Source: Paenibacillus sp. TCA20 (lineage in GTDB: Bacteria; Bacillota; Bacilli; Paenibacillales; Paenibacillaceae). From it: DNA of 64,000 nucleotides. This document shows, in pieces, positions 56,006-64,000 of the stretch (within the stretch, counting starts at the first letter, position 1; the number at the start of each line of letters is the position of its first letter). Under the pieces are notes generated by a model that was not told the DNA's origin, did no database searches, and worked only from the letters and a program-made list of their open reading frames with translations. The DNA lies in NCBI RefSeq assembly GCF_000732325.1, contig NZ_BBIW01000011.1, forward strand, positions 1-64,000, written 5' to 3'. The translations under genes and the position numbers were made by a program.

Positions 56006-57238
56006 TTAGCTGTTCTTCACCCAAGCATCATTCGAATAGCCCCGCTCTTCCCAGTAGCCGACATGCTCACCCTCAATTAACTCGATCCGGGTCAGCCATT
56101 TAACCGATTTATAGGCATACATCTTCGGTACAATGAGTCTGACCGGACCACCGAGGTCGCTGGGGATCGGGTTTCCGTCATGCAGGACAGCGACCATCAC
56201 ATCATCCAGATCTGCCTGCTCCAGTGTCAGTGTATCTGTATACACGCCGTCTCCCGAATAGAACTTTACCGTCTGGGCTGTTTGCTGCACTCCGGCCTGC
56301 TTCAGCAGATCTTTTAGCCGTATGCCCTCCCAGGTATTGTTGTAGACTGACCAGCCTGTTACGCAGTGAAAGTCACTCACCTGCACCGTACGCTTCACCT
56401 GAACAAACTCCTCCCAGCTCCAGCTTAGGCGGTTATCCACCTTACCATCAATGGTGAAGGACCAGTTCTCGTTGGTGAAGACAGGTATTTTCGTTACGGT
56501 ATATACCCGGAAATTCCCCTCCGCTCCCCCACCCATGGGATGCTGAGACGCTGAGTGCGGTACTGGTGTAGGAATAAGTTTGTTCTCGTTCTGTTTAAGC
56601 AGATTTTCCATCGAATTGCTCCCGCCAAAGCTGCCAAGCCATTTTAAAAAAGATGGAGCCAGCGTTACGGTTAACCCGATGCCAATCACTCCACCGATAA
56701 AAGCTCTTCTCGTGTATATAGGCTGTGGGGCCGCAGGATGAAGCGGGTTATCCTTACGTCCCTGTTGGATCGTACGGCGCGCAGGCTCCTTGAACCATTT
56801 CAATCTAGTAATGGAGTGATAAATAATGTAGGGTAGACCAATCCATGTCAACACATCATGAACAACCAACGCTGCATTGGCTGCAGCAGGTCCTACCTGC
56901 TTGAACTGCCATAGCAGCACACCTGAGATAAACCAGCCTGTAAGAAGCACCAATACGATAACGACGTTTAACCGCTGCCAAGGCTTATGCTTCAGCTGTT
57001 TCCAGTGCTTCCCGGCAAGCAGAAGGTAATAGAGCACCGGAAGAATCGATGCCACACCGACAATAATATGGAGCGTTTTAATCCATACCCGTCCTTCTCC
57101 CAGTAAACTCCGCCAAAAACCGCCGATAAGGATCAAACCGGTCACAGCTAGTACAACTACGATCCAGCCATTCCAGGTATGTAATGAAACCAGCTTTTTG
57201 CCATAACCTTTGCGAAGCTGCTTAAGCCAAGTCCTCAT
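56006..57238 (-). CDS. Membrane cytochrome-b/sulfite-oxidase-type molybdoenzyme
   Basis: 410 residues. N-terminal four helices (about 20-155) with His residues (SLHTWNGW, LHIIVGVA, HDVLTWIG) look like a haem-b cytochrome domain. After a fifth helix or twin-Arg-like RRAFIGGVIGIG (about 180), a molybdopterin domain follows (about 245-400): SDFHCVTGWSVYNNTWEGI with the Mo-ligand Cys, then VRLIVPKMYAYKSVKW. Resembles the MsrP/YedY-like sulfite oxidase family fused to its membrane partner. It probably reduces or oxidises a sulfur or other oxo compound outside the membrane; substrate unknown. Confidence 0.85.
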   Translation of the reverse strand: MRTWLKQLRKGYGKKLVSLHTWNGWIVVVLAVTGLILIGGFWRSLLGEGRVWIKTLHIIVGVASILPVLYYLLLAGKHWKQLKHKPWQRLNVVIVLVLLTGWFISGVLLWQFKQVGPAAANAALVVHDVLTWIGLPYIIYHSITRLKWFKEPARRTIQQGRKDNPLHPAAPQPIYTRRAFIGGVIGIGLTVTLAPSFLKWLGSFGGSNSMENLLKQNENKLIPTPVPHSASQHPMGGGAEGNFRVYTVTKIPVFTNENWSFTIDGKVDNRLSWSWEEFVQVKRTVQVSDFHCVTGWSVYNNTWEGIRLKDLLKQAGVQQTAQTVKFYSGDGVYTDTLTLEQADLDDVMVAVLHDGNPIPSDLGGPVRLIVPKMYAYKSVKWLTRIELIEGEHVGYWEERGYSNDAWVKNS

Positions 57239-57282
57239 TGTTTACCCCCTCTGCATGATCCTCTCATCTGTCTTGTCAATGA

Positions 57283-58185
57283 TCATGTAATTCCATTATA
57301 ACGCTGATCAGGCAGCAGGGAGAGAAAAGAACTGGAAGCAGCAGACAACGGTACACCTCGCAGTGTAGCAACACCAACATGCCTTTTGGGAATAGGAGCA
57401 GCTAACGGAATCTCCACCAGCGATCCCTCTCTAAGTTCATTCATTACATAATCCCGTATAACAAAGGCAAGACCAAAATCCCTTAGCGCGAATTGAACGA
57501 GGAGGTCAATACTGCCAAGCTCAATCTCCGGGATAATCTGCATATCGTGCGCAACCGCATAATCATCGATGTATTTTCGTGTACTCGCTCCTTTTTCCAG
57601 CATGAGAATCGGATATTGTCCCAGTTCTTCGCCAGTAAAGATGGTGTTTCCCAAATGAGAATAGCCCTTCCCGCCAACGAGACAATCTTGAATAGCGGAG
57701 CTTTCTTTCACTTCAACCTGTCTATCGGTTACGGGGAGACTAACGATGCCAAAGTCGATTCGCCCGTCCTTCAGCAGCTGGATCGTCTCGGGTGTGGTCC
57801 GATTCGTCACATGAATGCGAATGTTAGGGTACTCGGCCCTGTAACGGTCAAGGTATGGGAGCAAAAAATATTTGCATAACGTATCGCTGGCCCCGATATG
57901 GATTTCACCTTTGTCCAGATTGTGCATTTCTGCGATCGCTTTTTCACCCATGTTTACATTAATAAATGCCTGTTCGATATAGCCTAGCAGCACTTTTCCT
58001 TCGGTCGTAAGCTGAACTCCCCTTGAGGTTCTGAAGAACAGCGATCCTCCAAGCTGCTCCTCCATTTGTTTGAGGGTATGACTGACTGCCGGCTGAGTAA
58101 TGTGCAGTAGCGCCGCAGCTCGGGTCAGGCTTCCTGTCTTCGCTACCTGGTAAAAAACACGATACCATTCTAAATTAACATTCAT
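57283..58185 (-). CDS. LysR family transcriptional regulator
   Basis: 300 residues. N-terminal winged helix VFYQVAKTGSLTRAAALLHI with PAVSHTLKQMEEQLG, then a C-terminal periplasmic-binding-like effector domain (IHIGASDTLCKYFLLPYL; RIDFGIVSLPV). Divergent from the purA-like gene with 107 bases between, containing a perfect AGTAATATTACT palindrome. It very likely controls that gene. Confidence 0.95.
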   Translation of the reverse strand: MNVNLEWYRVFYQVAKTGSLTRAAALLHITQPAVSHTLKQMEEQLGGSLFFRTSRGVQLTTEGKVLLGYIEQAFINVNMGEKAIAEMHNLDKGEIHIGASDTLCKYFLLPYLDRYRAEYPNIRIHVTNRTTPETIQLLKDGRIDFGIVSLPVTDRQVEVKESSAIQDCLVGGKGYSHLGNTIFTGEELGQYPILMLEKGASTRKYIDDYAVAHDMQIIPEIELGSIDLLVQFALRDFGLAFVIRDYVMNELREGSLVEIPLAAPIPKRHVGVATLRGVPLSAASSSFLSLLPDQRYNGIT

Positions 58186-58213
58186 GGTATTACCTCTCTT
58201 TATATTAACTATT

Positions 58214-58254
58214 AGTAATATTACTTTTTCTTATATAACGAATGAAATTATAAT
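58214..58254 (+). promoter_or_regulatory. Palindrome and -10 box between LysR and purA-like genes
   Basis: AGTAATATTACT (58214-58225) is a perfect 12-bp palindrome; TATAAT stands at 58249-58254, 38 bases before the TTG start. No good -35 lies at 17 bases, as often seen at LysR-activated promoters. Role is inference. Confidence 0.45.
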
Positions 58255-58292
58255 AGTCTCTGGATGTAATTACAAATGGGGAGGCAATTCAA

Positions 58293-59576
58293 TTGACAGT
58301 TACAGCAATCGTGGGTGCGAATTGGGGAGATGAGGGCAAAGGGAAGATGACGGATGTATTATCCGCAGCCTCTTCGTATGTCGTTCGCTTTCAAGGCGGG
58401 AGTAATGCAGGACATACTATTATTAATCACTACGGAAAATTCGCTCTGCACATGCTGCCTTCAGGGGTGTTCTACCCGAATGTAACGAATATCATCGGTC
58501 CGGGAACGGCCCTGGACACCGGCATGTTACAGAAGGAATTGCAATTGCTCGAGGATAAAGGGGTACCCGCACCCGTCCTATACGTTTCCGAACGGGCACA
58601 GGTCGTGCTGAGTATTCACCGTCTGTTCGATGAGCTGGAAGAGGAGCGTCTGGGTTCACGCGGATTCGGCTCGACGAAGAGAGGAATTGCTCCCTTCTAT
58701 GCAGACAAGTATGCCAAGCTTGGCATTCAGGTCTCCGATCTGTTCGATGAAGCACGTCTTAGAGAACGGGTGGAGAGACTACTCGAGCCCAAGAACATCA
58801 TGCTTCAGCATTATTATAACCGTGAACCTATCCATCCAGAGGTCCTTATGGAGCAGCTTAAAGCGGAGGCAGATTTTCTAGCTCCATACGTAAAGAACAC
58901 AACTGAGGTTCTGCAAAAAGCTAACCTGAATGGAGAATCCATTTTACTGGAAGGACAGCTCGGAGCACTGCGTGATCCGGATCATGGGATATATCCATAC
59001 TCCACTTCTTCTTCAACCCTGTCCGGTTATGCTCCTGTCGGTGCCGGACTTCCGGCATCCTCCATCAGCAGAGTCATTGCCGTAGTCAAGGCTTATTCCA
59101 GCTGTGTAGGTGCTGGTCCCTTCGTATCGGAGATTCAAGGTGAAGAAGCAGATGAACTGCGCGGACTTGGCGGTGACGCCGGCGAGTTTGGTGCGACGAC
59201 CGGAAGACCAAGACGGATGGGCTGGTTTGATGTGGTTGCAACGAAGTACGGCTGTTCCATCCAGAATGCAACGGAGGTATGCCTCACCAATCTTGATGTA
59301 CTCGGTTATCTGGACGAGATCCCAATATGCACCGCATATGAGCTGGAAGATGGCAGTACAACACAGGCCTTTCCGGTGACTAGCAAGCTGAATGGGGCAA
59401 AACCAGTCATCTCTACTCTACCAGGCTGGAAAAGCGATATTACTCAAATTCGCAAATTTGATGATTTGCCGAAGGAAGCCATTGCATATGTGGAGTTTAT
59501 TGAGGCAAGTATTGGTGTAAGCATTAGGACCATTTCTGTAGGGCCAAGACGTGAACAGGTTATTGAACGAAGATAA
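58293..59576 (+). CDS. Divergent adenylosuccinate synthetase paralogue
   Basis: 427 residues, TTG start 8 bases after GGGGAGG. The GTP loop NWGDEGKGKMTD (Asp13, Lys16), the GGSNAGHT segment (His41) and the aspartate loop ATTGRPRRMGWFD are kept. Several usually fixed IMP contacts differ: GSTKRGIAPFY for GTTxxGIGPAY, Lys142 at the place of E. coli Arg143, and EGQLGALRDPDHG for EGAQGxxLDIDHG (Leu223 for Gln224). A housekeeping purA would be expected elsewhere. It probably joins an amino acid to a nucleotide-like substrate using GTP, perhaps not IMP plus aspartate. Its context is a LysR gene and a convergent dapA, not purine genes. Confidence 0.85.
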   Translation: MTVTAIVGANWGDEGKGKMTDVLSAASSYVVRFQGGSNAGHTIINHYGKFALHMLPSGVFYPNVTNIIGPGTALDTGMLQKELQLLEDKGVPAPVLYVSERAQVVLSIHRLFDELEEERLGSRGFGSTKRGIAPFYADKYAKLGIQVSDLFDEARLRERVERLLEPKNIMLQHYYNREPIHPEVLMEQLKAEADFLAPYVKNTTEVLQKANLNGESILLEGQLGALRDPDHGIYPYSTSSSTLSGYAPVGAGLPASSISRVIAVVKAYSSCVGAGPFVSEIQGEEADELRGLGGDAGEFGATTGRPRRMGWFDVVATKYGCSIQNATEVCLTNLDVLGYLDEIPICTAYELEDGSTTQAFPVTSKLNGAKPVISTLPGWKSDITQIRKFDDLPKEAIAYVEFIEASIGVSIRTISVGPRREQVIERR

Positions 59577-59595
59577 CGGCTCTTTTATTGTTCTC

Positions 59596-59635
59596 AAAAA
59601 AAGGGGTGCAGCCTCTCCAAGGCTGCACCCCTTTT
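59596..59635. terminator. Bidirectional terminator between purA-like and dapA
   Basis: GGGGTGCAGCC and GGCTGCACCCC form a perfect 11-bp stem with a 7-base loop, with A-run before and TTTT after. Confidence 0.92.
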
Positions 59636-59650
59636 ACGCGTTTAAATGCT

Positions 59651-60529
59651 TTAAATATGCTTCTTGATCTTTTCCTTCAAGGGATCAGAGATCGGAAGCA
59701 GAGGCAGACGAACCGAGTCGGATTCAATCCAGCCGAGCTCAGTCAAGATCCATTTGAGCGGTGCCGGGTTCGGCTCTTCCTGGAACAACAGACGGATCAG
59801 CGGAACCAGTTCATCGAATTGCTTCTTCGATTCGGAGACCTCACCGCTAATATACCGATTATATACGTCAATAAATTTCGCCGTATTCAGGTTGGCTGAT
59901 GCCAGCATCCCTCCACTTGCCCCTTGGCTCAGAGAAGCGTGGAACAGAAGATCCTCGCCGCAGAGCACCGGCTTCGAGCCATACCGAGACAGCTCTGAGA
60001 CCAGCTCTACACCGCCTGAGCTGTCTTTCAATCCGATGACCTGCGGGATATCAAGGATTTCTCTTATTGTATCCACGGATAACCGGATTCCCGTTCGGCC
60101 TGGAATTTCATAAGCAATGACAGGGACGCCAGCTTCCGCTATTTTACTAAAATGTGCTACAACTCCCTTGCCGGTCGGCTTGTTGTAGTATGGAGTTACT
60201 ACAAGGACTGCATCTGCGCCCAGCTCTCCTGCACGCTCTGTCCGCTTAAGCGATGAGAGTGTGTCATTGGTTCCGGTGCCAATGACAATGGGAACCGTTT
60301 TATTCAGCTGTTTCATTACAATCTTCGCTATTTCGACTTGGCTCGTGACCTCTTCCCAGCTGGTCGTTGGACACTCTCCAGTCGTTCCGTTGATGACAAG
60401 GCCATTAATATCATGGACCAAAAGGTGCTTTAAGTAGGATTCAAATGAGGCTAGATCAAGAGTATGATTAGTTTGGAATGGAGTAACGACAGGTACGTAG
60501 ATGCCTTTCAAGTTTTGCTCGCTTAACAT
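59651..60529 (-). CDS. dapA: 4-hydroxy-tetrahydrodipicolinate synthase (DapA-type)
   Basis: 292 residues of the DHDPS/NAL aldolase superfamily. NGTTGECPTTSWEE, the tyrosine in VVTPYYNKPTGKG, IAYEIPGRTGI and the Schiff-base lysine in IGLKDSSGG are all present. Condenses pyruvate with aspartate semialdehyde in the lysine/dipicolinate pathway. It may be one of several paralogues, since its operon lacks dapB/dapG. Convergent with the purA-like gene, divergent from a LysR gene with palindromes between. Confidence 0.85.
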   Translation of the reverse strand: MLSEQNLKGIYVPVVTPFQTNHTLDLASFESYLKHLLVHDINGLVINGTTGECPTTSWEEVTSQVEIAKIVMKQLNKTVPIVIGTGTNDTLSSLKRTERAGELGADAVLVVTPYYNKPTGKGVVAHFSKIAEAGVPVIAYEIPGRTGIRLSVDTIREILDIPQVIGLKDSSGGVELVSELSRYGSKPVLCGEDLLFHASLSQGASGGMLASANLNTAKFIDVYNRYISGEVSESKKQFDELVPLIRLLFQEEPNPAPLKWILTELGWIESDSVRLPLLPISDPLKEKIKKHI

Positions 60530-60603
60530 GTTACAGCTGCCTCCAATACGTTGTATTTATTTTAATTTATCATAGCGTGCAGCATCACTGTTATCTATAA
60601 TAG

Positions 60604-60630
60604 TTGATATGTATTATCAATATTATTGAT
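60604..60630. promoter_or_regulatory. Overlapping palindromes, likely LysR operator
   Basis: TTGATATGTATTATCAA (60604-60620) has a perfect 6-bp arm inverted repeat, overlapping ATCAATATTATTGAT (60616-60630), also perfect. They lie between dapA and the divergent LysR gene, 11 bases before the LysR ATG, a typical autoregulatory site. Confidence 0.55.
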
Positions 60631-60641
60631 GAGGTGGGCTC

Positions 60642-61424
60642 ATGGATTTTATATATCTCAAAACATTTCGGCAGGTCGCCCTGCGTCAAAGCTTCACCCG
60701 AGCGGCAGAAGAGCTCGGCTATGCCCAATCCAGCGTCACGACCCAGATTCAGAAGCTGGAGAAGGAATACAATGTCAAATTGTTTGAACGCCACGGCAAA
60801 ACGCTTCGTCTCACTTCGTCCGGTGAAGAGCTGCTAAAGATTGCTGTCCAGATTATCGAGCTGTACGATCAGTCCAAAGAAAAGCTGGCCATGCAAGGCG
60901 GCGGGACTTTATCTATCGGTACAATTGATTCCATCGCCTCCTATTTCCTTCCACAGGTCATTCAGGCGATACGGGAGTCTTACCCCGAGATGAATATAAG
61001 GCTGCAAGCCGATCGGGAGGATTATATCCTAGATCAGGTTAAGGAAGGGGAATTCGATATCGGGCTGATTCTTGGAAATACACTGCCCGAGCCAACCCTG
61101 AATACGATTGTGATCAGAGAAGAGCCGCTTGTACTCGTCTCAAGCCCGAAGAACCCGCTCTTACAGCTGAACCAGCTTGAAATTAACGATTTAAAGCATA
61201 CGGACTGGTTTATGGCGGAAGCCAGCTGCAATTATCGGATTATGCTGGAAAAGGTGCTGCGAGCACATGGCATCCCGTTCAATGTCCGCTTGGAGCTGGG
61301 TAATCCAGAAGCCATTAAACGCTGTGTCATGGCAGGTGACGGGATTGCGCTGCTGCCCGAGATGGTTGTACGGGATGAGATACAGAGACAGGAGCTGAGT
61401 GTCCTTCCTTTTGCTCCCTCTTGA
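60642..61424 (+). CDS. LysR family transcriptional regulator, short C-terminus
   Basis: 260 residues. Winged helix LKTFRQVALRQSFTRAAEEL with SSVTTQIQKLEKEYN; effector domain with LSIGTIDSIASYFLPQVI and FDIGLILGN. Family members are usually about 290 residues; this one stops after LSVLPFAPS, about 30 residues early. No obvious frameshift extends it, so it may be naturally short or a loss. GAGGTGGGCTC precedes the ATG. Likely regulates dapA and itself. Confidence 0.9.
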   Translation: MDFIYLKTFRQVALRQSFTRAAEELGYAQSSVTTQIQKLEKEYNVKLFERHGKTLRLTSSGEELLKIAVQIIELYDQSKEKLAMQGGGTLSIGTIDSIASYFLPQVIQAIRESYPEMNIRLQADREDYILDQVKEGEFDIGLILGNTLPEPTLNTIVIREEPLVLVSSPKNPLLQLNQLEINDLKHTDWFMAEASCNYRIMLEKVLRAHGIPFNVRLELGNPEAIKRCVMAGDGIALLPEMVVRDEIQRQELSVLPFAPS

Positions 61425-61574
61425 AGCCAGATCAGGAGCTGATATCATTATAATTCTGGTCTCATTTTTGACTTCAACAATGTGACCTGTACTTTACCTT
61501 TTTGTCATTTCCTTATTTTGCTGCAGTGTTAGTATTAACCTATTGAAATTGTTTGTGAAAGGAAAGGTTTTCGC

Positions 61575-61706
61575 ATGTTCCAAATGACCACTTACTTGAC
61601 TCCACACACCCAGACGTTTGTGAATATGAGCTATGCGGAGATGACTCCGTTTTCAGACCAGAATCTGCAGCATGTGTGCAAGGCTGAGGTGAAATCTCAT
61701 GCCTAA
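61575..61706 (+). CDS. Leader peptide ORF upstream of acyltransferase
   Basis: A 43-residue frame, MFQMTTYLTPHTQTFVNMSY..., with AGGAAAGG seven bases before the ATG. Its stop overlaps the acyltransferase start (ATGCCTAA), so translation of the two is probably coupled. No membrane segment or family recognised. May be a true small protein or a leader that sets expression of the following gene. Confidence 0.55.
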   Translation: MFQMTTYLTPHTQTFVNMSYAEMTPFSDQNLQHVCKAEVKSHA

Positions 61707-63690
61707 ACCAATGAAAACAGGCTCCCGCTATATGCCGGGGCTGGATGGACTCAGAGCCTTGGCGCTGATTGGCGTTATGTGCTACCACTGGGGACTTGAT
61801 GAAGCTCCCGGTGGATTTCTAGGTGTCAGCATTTTCTTTGTATTATCCGGCTATTTAATTACAAACATCCTCGCCATAGAGTGGCATCATCATGGAAGAA
61901 TTGATCTGAAGCAATTCTGGTATCGAAGGTTCAGGCGACTTCTGCCCGCGATGCTGATCATGCTCCTCATGACCGTGGTGTGGATGACTTTATTTGATAC
62001 TTCTCGGCTCGCTTCCTTGCGCTATGACGTTGCTGCTGCCGTTACATACATAAGCAATTGGCAATTTATTTTCCAGGATATATCCTACTTCGAATCGTTT
62101 GGTCCACCCTCGCCGCTTGGACATATGTGGTCCCTGGCCGTAGAAGAGCAGTTCTACCTCCTATGGCCGCTTCTTATGCTGATTGGACTCAAATTGTTCC
62201 CAAAACGAGGCCAGATGTTTGTATTTATTTGTACGCTGGCAGCATTATCGGCGCTTCTCATGGCTCTGCTTCATGAGCCGGGTTCGGATCCAAGCCGAGT
62301 CTATTTCGGAACAGATACCCGTGCATTCGGGCTGTTGACCGGTGCTGCCCTTGCCATTGTGTGGCCCAGCTACAAGTTATCTGGTAGAGTCCAGAGGATG
62401 GCACAGCTGGGGCTGGATGTAACAGGGATATGCGCGCTGCTGCTCGTTCTATATATGATGTGGAGCACTGACCGCTACGCGTCATGGCTGTACAACGGCG
62501 GCATGCTCCTCTTCTCGATTGCAGCAGCTGTACTAGTAGCCGTTCTGGCGCACCCGGCTTCCCTGCTTGCCAAAGTGCTTGGAGCAAGACCCCTTCGCTG
62601 GATCGGGATCCGGTCATATGGCATCTATTTGTGGCATTATCCTGTACTGATTCTGACGAGTCCCGGAGGAAATCCGGAAGGAATCGGAGCTTTTTATACC
62701 CTGCTGCAGGTCGCTGCAAGCGTCATTCTGGCTTCTCTGTCCTGGAAGTACATTGAACAACCGATACGTGAAGGCGCTCTTCGTATATGGTGGCAGGATG
62801 TACGGCATCCGAAGCGTAGAAGCTGTGTATTTACACCAAGACGTCTTGCCGTCTATTGCAGCTCACTTCTGTTCATCGGCATCTTCTGTATCGGAATGAC
62901 GATAAATATATCGGATGCGAAGAAACAAGAGGCAAACGGAGTCTTCTCTGAGTTTCCTTCTCCGGGAAATGCAGGAGAGCCGCCCCCTGACCAACAACAC
63001 GAGAAGGAACCTGTTCCGGATGAAGAGCAGACAGATGGAGAGCAGCCAAGTGTTGAAGAACCCAGTGGTGGAGAGCCCAGTGCAGAGGAACCGGACGCTG
63101 GAGAATCCAATGGCGAAGGTGCAACAGACTCAGATCCAGAGAAGAACTCGGACAATGATGCTGAAAAGGATACAGCCCCGGAAGACATAAAGGATACACC
63201 GGCAGATCATCAAGTGAAGCCGATGTCCGGCGCTTCCATTACGGCCATTGGTGATTCTGTAATGGTCGGAGTGACTCCCTGCCTGGAGAAGCTGCTCCCG
63301 GGTATAACTGTTGATGCAGAGATCGGAAGACAGATGAGCCATGCAGCCGATTTGCTTCCGGCACTTGAAGCGAAGGATCGTCTATCCGGAACCGTCATTA
63401 TTGGACTTGGCACGAATGGTGCTTTTTCGGAGAAGAGCCTGACCTCCCTGCTGGACTCTCTTCAATCCGCCGAACAGGTCCTTCTCGTGAACACGAGAGT
63501 ACCCAAGGATTGGGAGGAGAACGTAAACAAGATGCTGTCTGAGATCGGAAGCAAATATCCGAATACGACAATTATCGATTGGCACGAAGCCAGCAAGGAA
63601 CATCCCGAATATTTTAGAGAGGATGGCGTTCACCTGGAGCCTGCGGGTGCTGAAGCTTATACTCGTCTAATTATGAGTGCACTACAATGA
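61699..63690 (+). CDS. OatA-like acyltransferase 3 with SGNH domain
   Basis: 663 residues. N-terminal acyltransferase 3 domain with about ten helices (YMPGLDGLRALALIGVMCYH, then FRRLLPAM and GPPSPLGHMWSLAVEEQFYL). An acidic, Pro-rich linker (about 415-500, EEPSGGEPSAEEP) leads to an extracellular SGNH hydrolase domain (about 510-660): Ser in IGDSVMVG, and the Asp/His pair in DGVHLEPAG. Such enzymes O-acetylate peptidoglycan or other wall polymers, giving lysozyme resistance. Start overlaps the leader ORF; no own strong ribosome site (GAGGTGAAATCTC lies just before). Confidence 0.93.
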   Translation: MPKPMKTGSRYMPGLDGLRALALIGVMCYHWGLDEAPGGFLGVSIFFVLSGYLITNILAIEWHHHGRIDLKQFWYRRFRRLLPAMLIMLLMTVVWMTLFDTSRLASLRYDVAAAVTYISNWQFIFQDISYFESFGPPSPLGHMWSLAVEEQFYLLWPLLMLIGLKLFPKRGQMFVFICTLAALSALLMALLHEPGSDPSRVYFGTDTRAFGLLTGAALAIVWPSYKLSGRVQRMAQLGLDVTGICALLLVLYMMWSTDRYASWLYNGGMLLFSIAAAVLVAVLAHPASLLAKVLGARPLRWIGIRSYGIYLWHYPVLILTSPGGNPEGIGAFYTLLQVAASVILASLSWKYIEQPIREGALRIWWQDVRHPKRRSCVFTPRRLAVYCSSLLFIGIFCIGMTINISDAKKQEANGVFSEFPSPGNAGEPPPDQQHEKEPVPDEEQTDGEQPSVEEPSGGEPSAEEPDAGESNGEGATDSDPEKNSDNDAEKDTAPEDIKDTPADHQVKPMSGASITAIGDSVMVGVTPCLEKLLPGITVDAEIGRQMSHAADLLPALEAKDRLSGTVIIGLGTNGAFSEKSLTSLLDSLQSAEQVLLVNTRVPKDWEENVNKMLSEIGSKYPNTTIIDWHEASKEHPEYFREDGVHLEPAGAEAYTRLIMSALQ

Positions 63691-63730
63691 ATGAAGATAT
63701 CTTGAATTCATCCTTACCCTACAAATTGTG

Positions 63731-63760
63731 TTTACAAATCAGGGGTCTACGTCCTATAAT
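63731..63760 (+). promoter_or_regulatory. Sigma-A promoter of a short RNA
   Basis: TTTACA (63731-63736), 18 bases, TATAAT (63755-63760). A terminator begins 79 bases downstream with no ORF between. Confidence 0.65.
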
Positions 63761-63766
63761 AGGATA

Positions 63767-63879
63767 GTAATTGACCCACAGCACGTGAGCTGTCTGATTT
63801 ATTTCTTAAAAGAGCTGCGCAATCTTACAGATTTGCATCAAGCGATTAAAGGATTTTTTCTCCTTTAATCGCTTTTTTT
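63767..63879 (+). ncRNA. Candidate small RNA or attenuated leader
   Basis: Bounded by the promoter at 63731 and a strong terminator. About 113 bases, with a short hairpin ACAGC/GCTGT near the 5' end and no frame longer than a few codons. It lies between the acyltransferase gene and the membrane protein gene at 63951. It could be an independent sRNA or a riboswitch-like leader; I could not match a known class. Confidence 0.55.
63840..63879 (+). terminator. Terminator of the short RNA
   Basis: AAGCGATTAAAGGA and TCCTTTAATCGCTT form a perfect 14-bp stem with a T-rich loop, followed by seven T. Confidence 0.92.
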
Positions 63880-63950
63880 GTGTGATTGAATTCATTTCGA
63901 AGTGTTCTAGTGCATTATCTTGCATCATTTAGATTCATGGAGGTTTTGTT

Positions 63951-64000
63951 ATGAAAAAAAGAATGTATGATATGGTCATGCTGCTTGCAGGAGCATTTAT
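63951..64000 (+). CDS. Start of a membrane protein gene, truncated by window
   Basis: ATG with GGAGG seven bases upstream. The visible codons give MKKRMYDMVMLLAGAF, a basic start and a hydrophobic helix. The pattern recalls YitT-family membrane proteins, but 16 residues are too few to be sure. A 70-base gap separates it from the terminator. Confidence 0.5.
   Translation, partial: MKKRMYDMVMLLAGAF

Noticed and set aside
62960-63200. Glu/Pro/Gly repeat region of the acyltransferase as a separate low-complexity gene
   Set aside because: It is in frame between the membrane and SGNH domains and is the usual extracellular linker; the opposite-strand Ser-rich frames are shadows.

Overview
This 64 kb stretch looks like the chromosome of a spore-forming Gram-positive bacterium of the Bacillota, most likely Paenibacillus. 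The reasons are an intact sporulation sigma-K gene, strong AGGAGG ribosome binding sites with frequent GTG/TTG starts, S-layer-homology and Ig/fibronectin modules, YesS-type membrane AraC regulators, several sugar ABC permeases, a VanZ-RDD protein and moderate GC content. No rRNA, tRNA, CRISPR array, insertion sequence or prophage was seen. All family names come from reading motifs, not from database searches.

Layout. 1-2450: a sigK-like fragment at the left edge, sigK itself and a Gfo/Idh/MocA oxidoreductase. 2693-29453: a large carbohydrate island. It holds (a) an operon of a GH95 enzyme, a secreted pectate-lyase-like protein and a lipoprotein solute-binding protein; (b) two divergent or convergent AraC regulators, one of them a membrane sensor; (c) a nine-gene minus-strand operon (27390 to 12543) with an MsmX-type ATPase, a 997-residue binding protein with carbohydrate-binding modules, two separate permease pairs, an NHL/Yip1 membrane protein, a DUF5696 protein and a GH106-like hydrolase; (d) a DoxX-like/DUF4166 pair. 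A 48-bp direct repeat bounds this region on both sides; the right copy is half of a 118-bp palindromic element.

29530-37783: a 1290-residue SLH surface protein, then a two-component system whose response regulator and sensor kinase are both frameshifted in homopolymer runs. 37939-50355: small operons and single genes, including a DUF6509 protein, an acetyltransferase overlapping an MCP-like membrane protein, two oxidoreductases with an AraC regulator, a flavin reductase, an EamA transporter, a VanZ-RDD protein, a DUF2625 protein and a broken SUFU-domain gene. Two or three small genes under 60 codons lie here.

50865-64000: a sulfurtransferase, a complete type I toxin-antitoxin locus with a recognisable antisense promoter and terminators, an ABC exporter, an antibiotic-kinase-like protein, a zinc-ribbon/alpha-CTD-like protein, a cytochrome-b-fused sulfite-oxidase-type enzyme, a LysR gene divergent from an unusual second purA-like gene, dapA divergent from another LysR gene, an OatA-like acyltransferase coupled to a 43-codon leader ORF, a probable small RNA, and the start of a further membrane protein gene.

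How they work together (inference): secreted lyase and intracellular GH95/GH106-like enzymes would depolymerise a plant-type polysaccharide whose fragments enter through the two permease pairs, energised by one shared ATPase and sensed by the YesS-like regulator.
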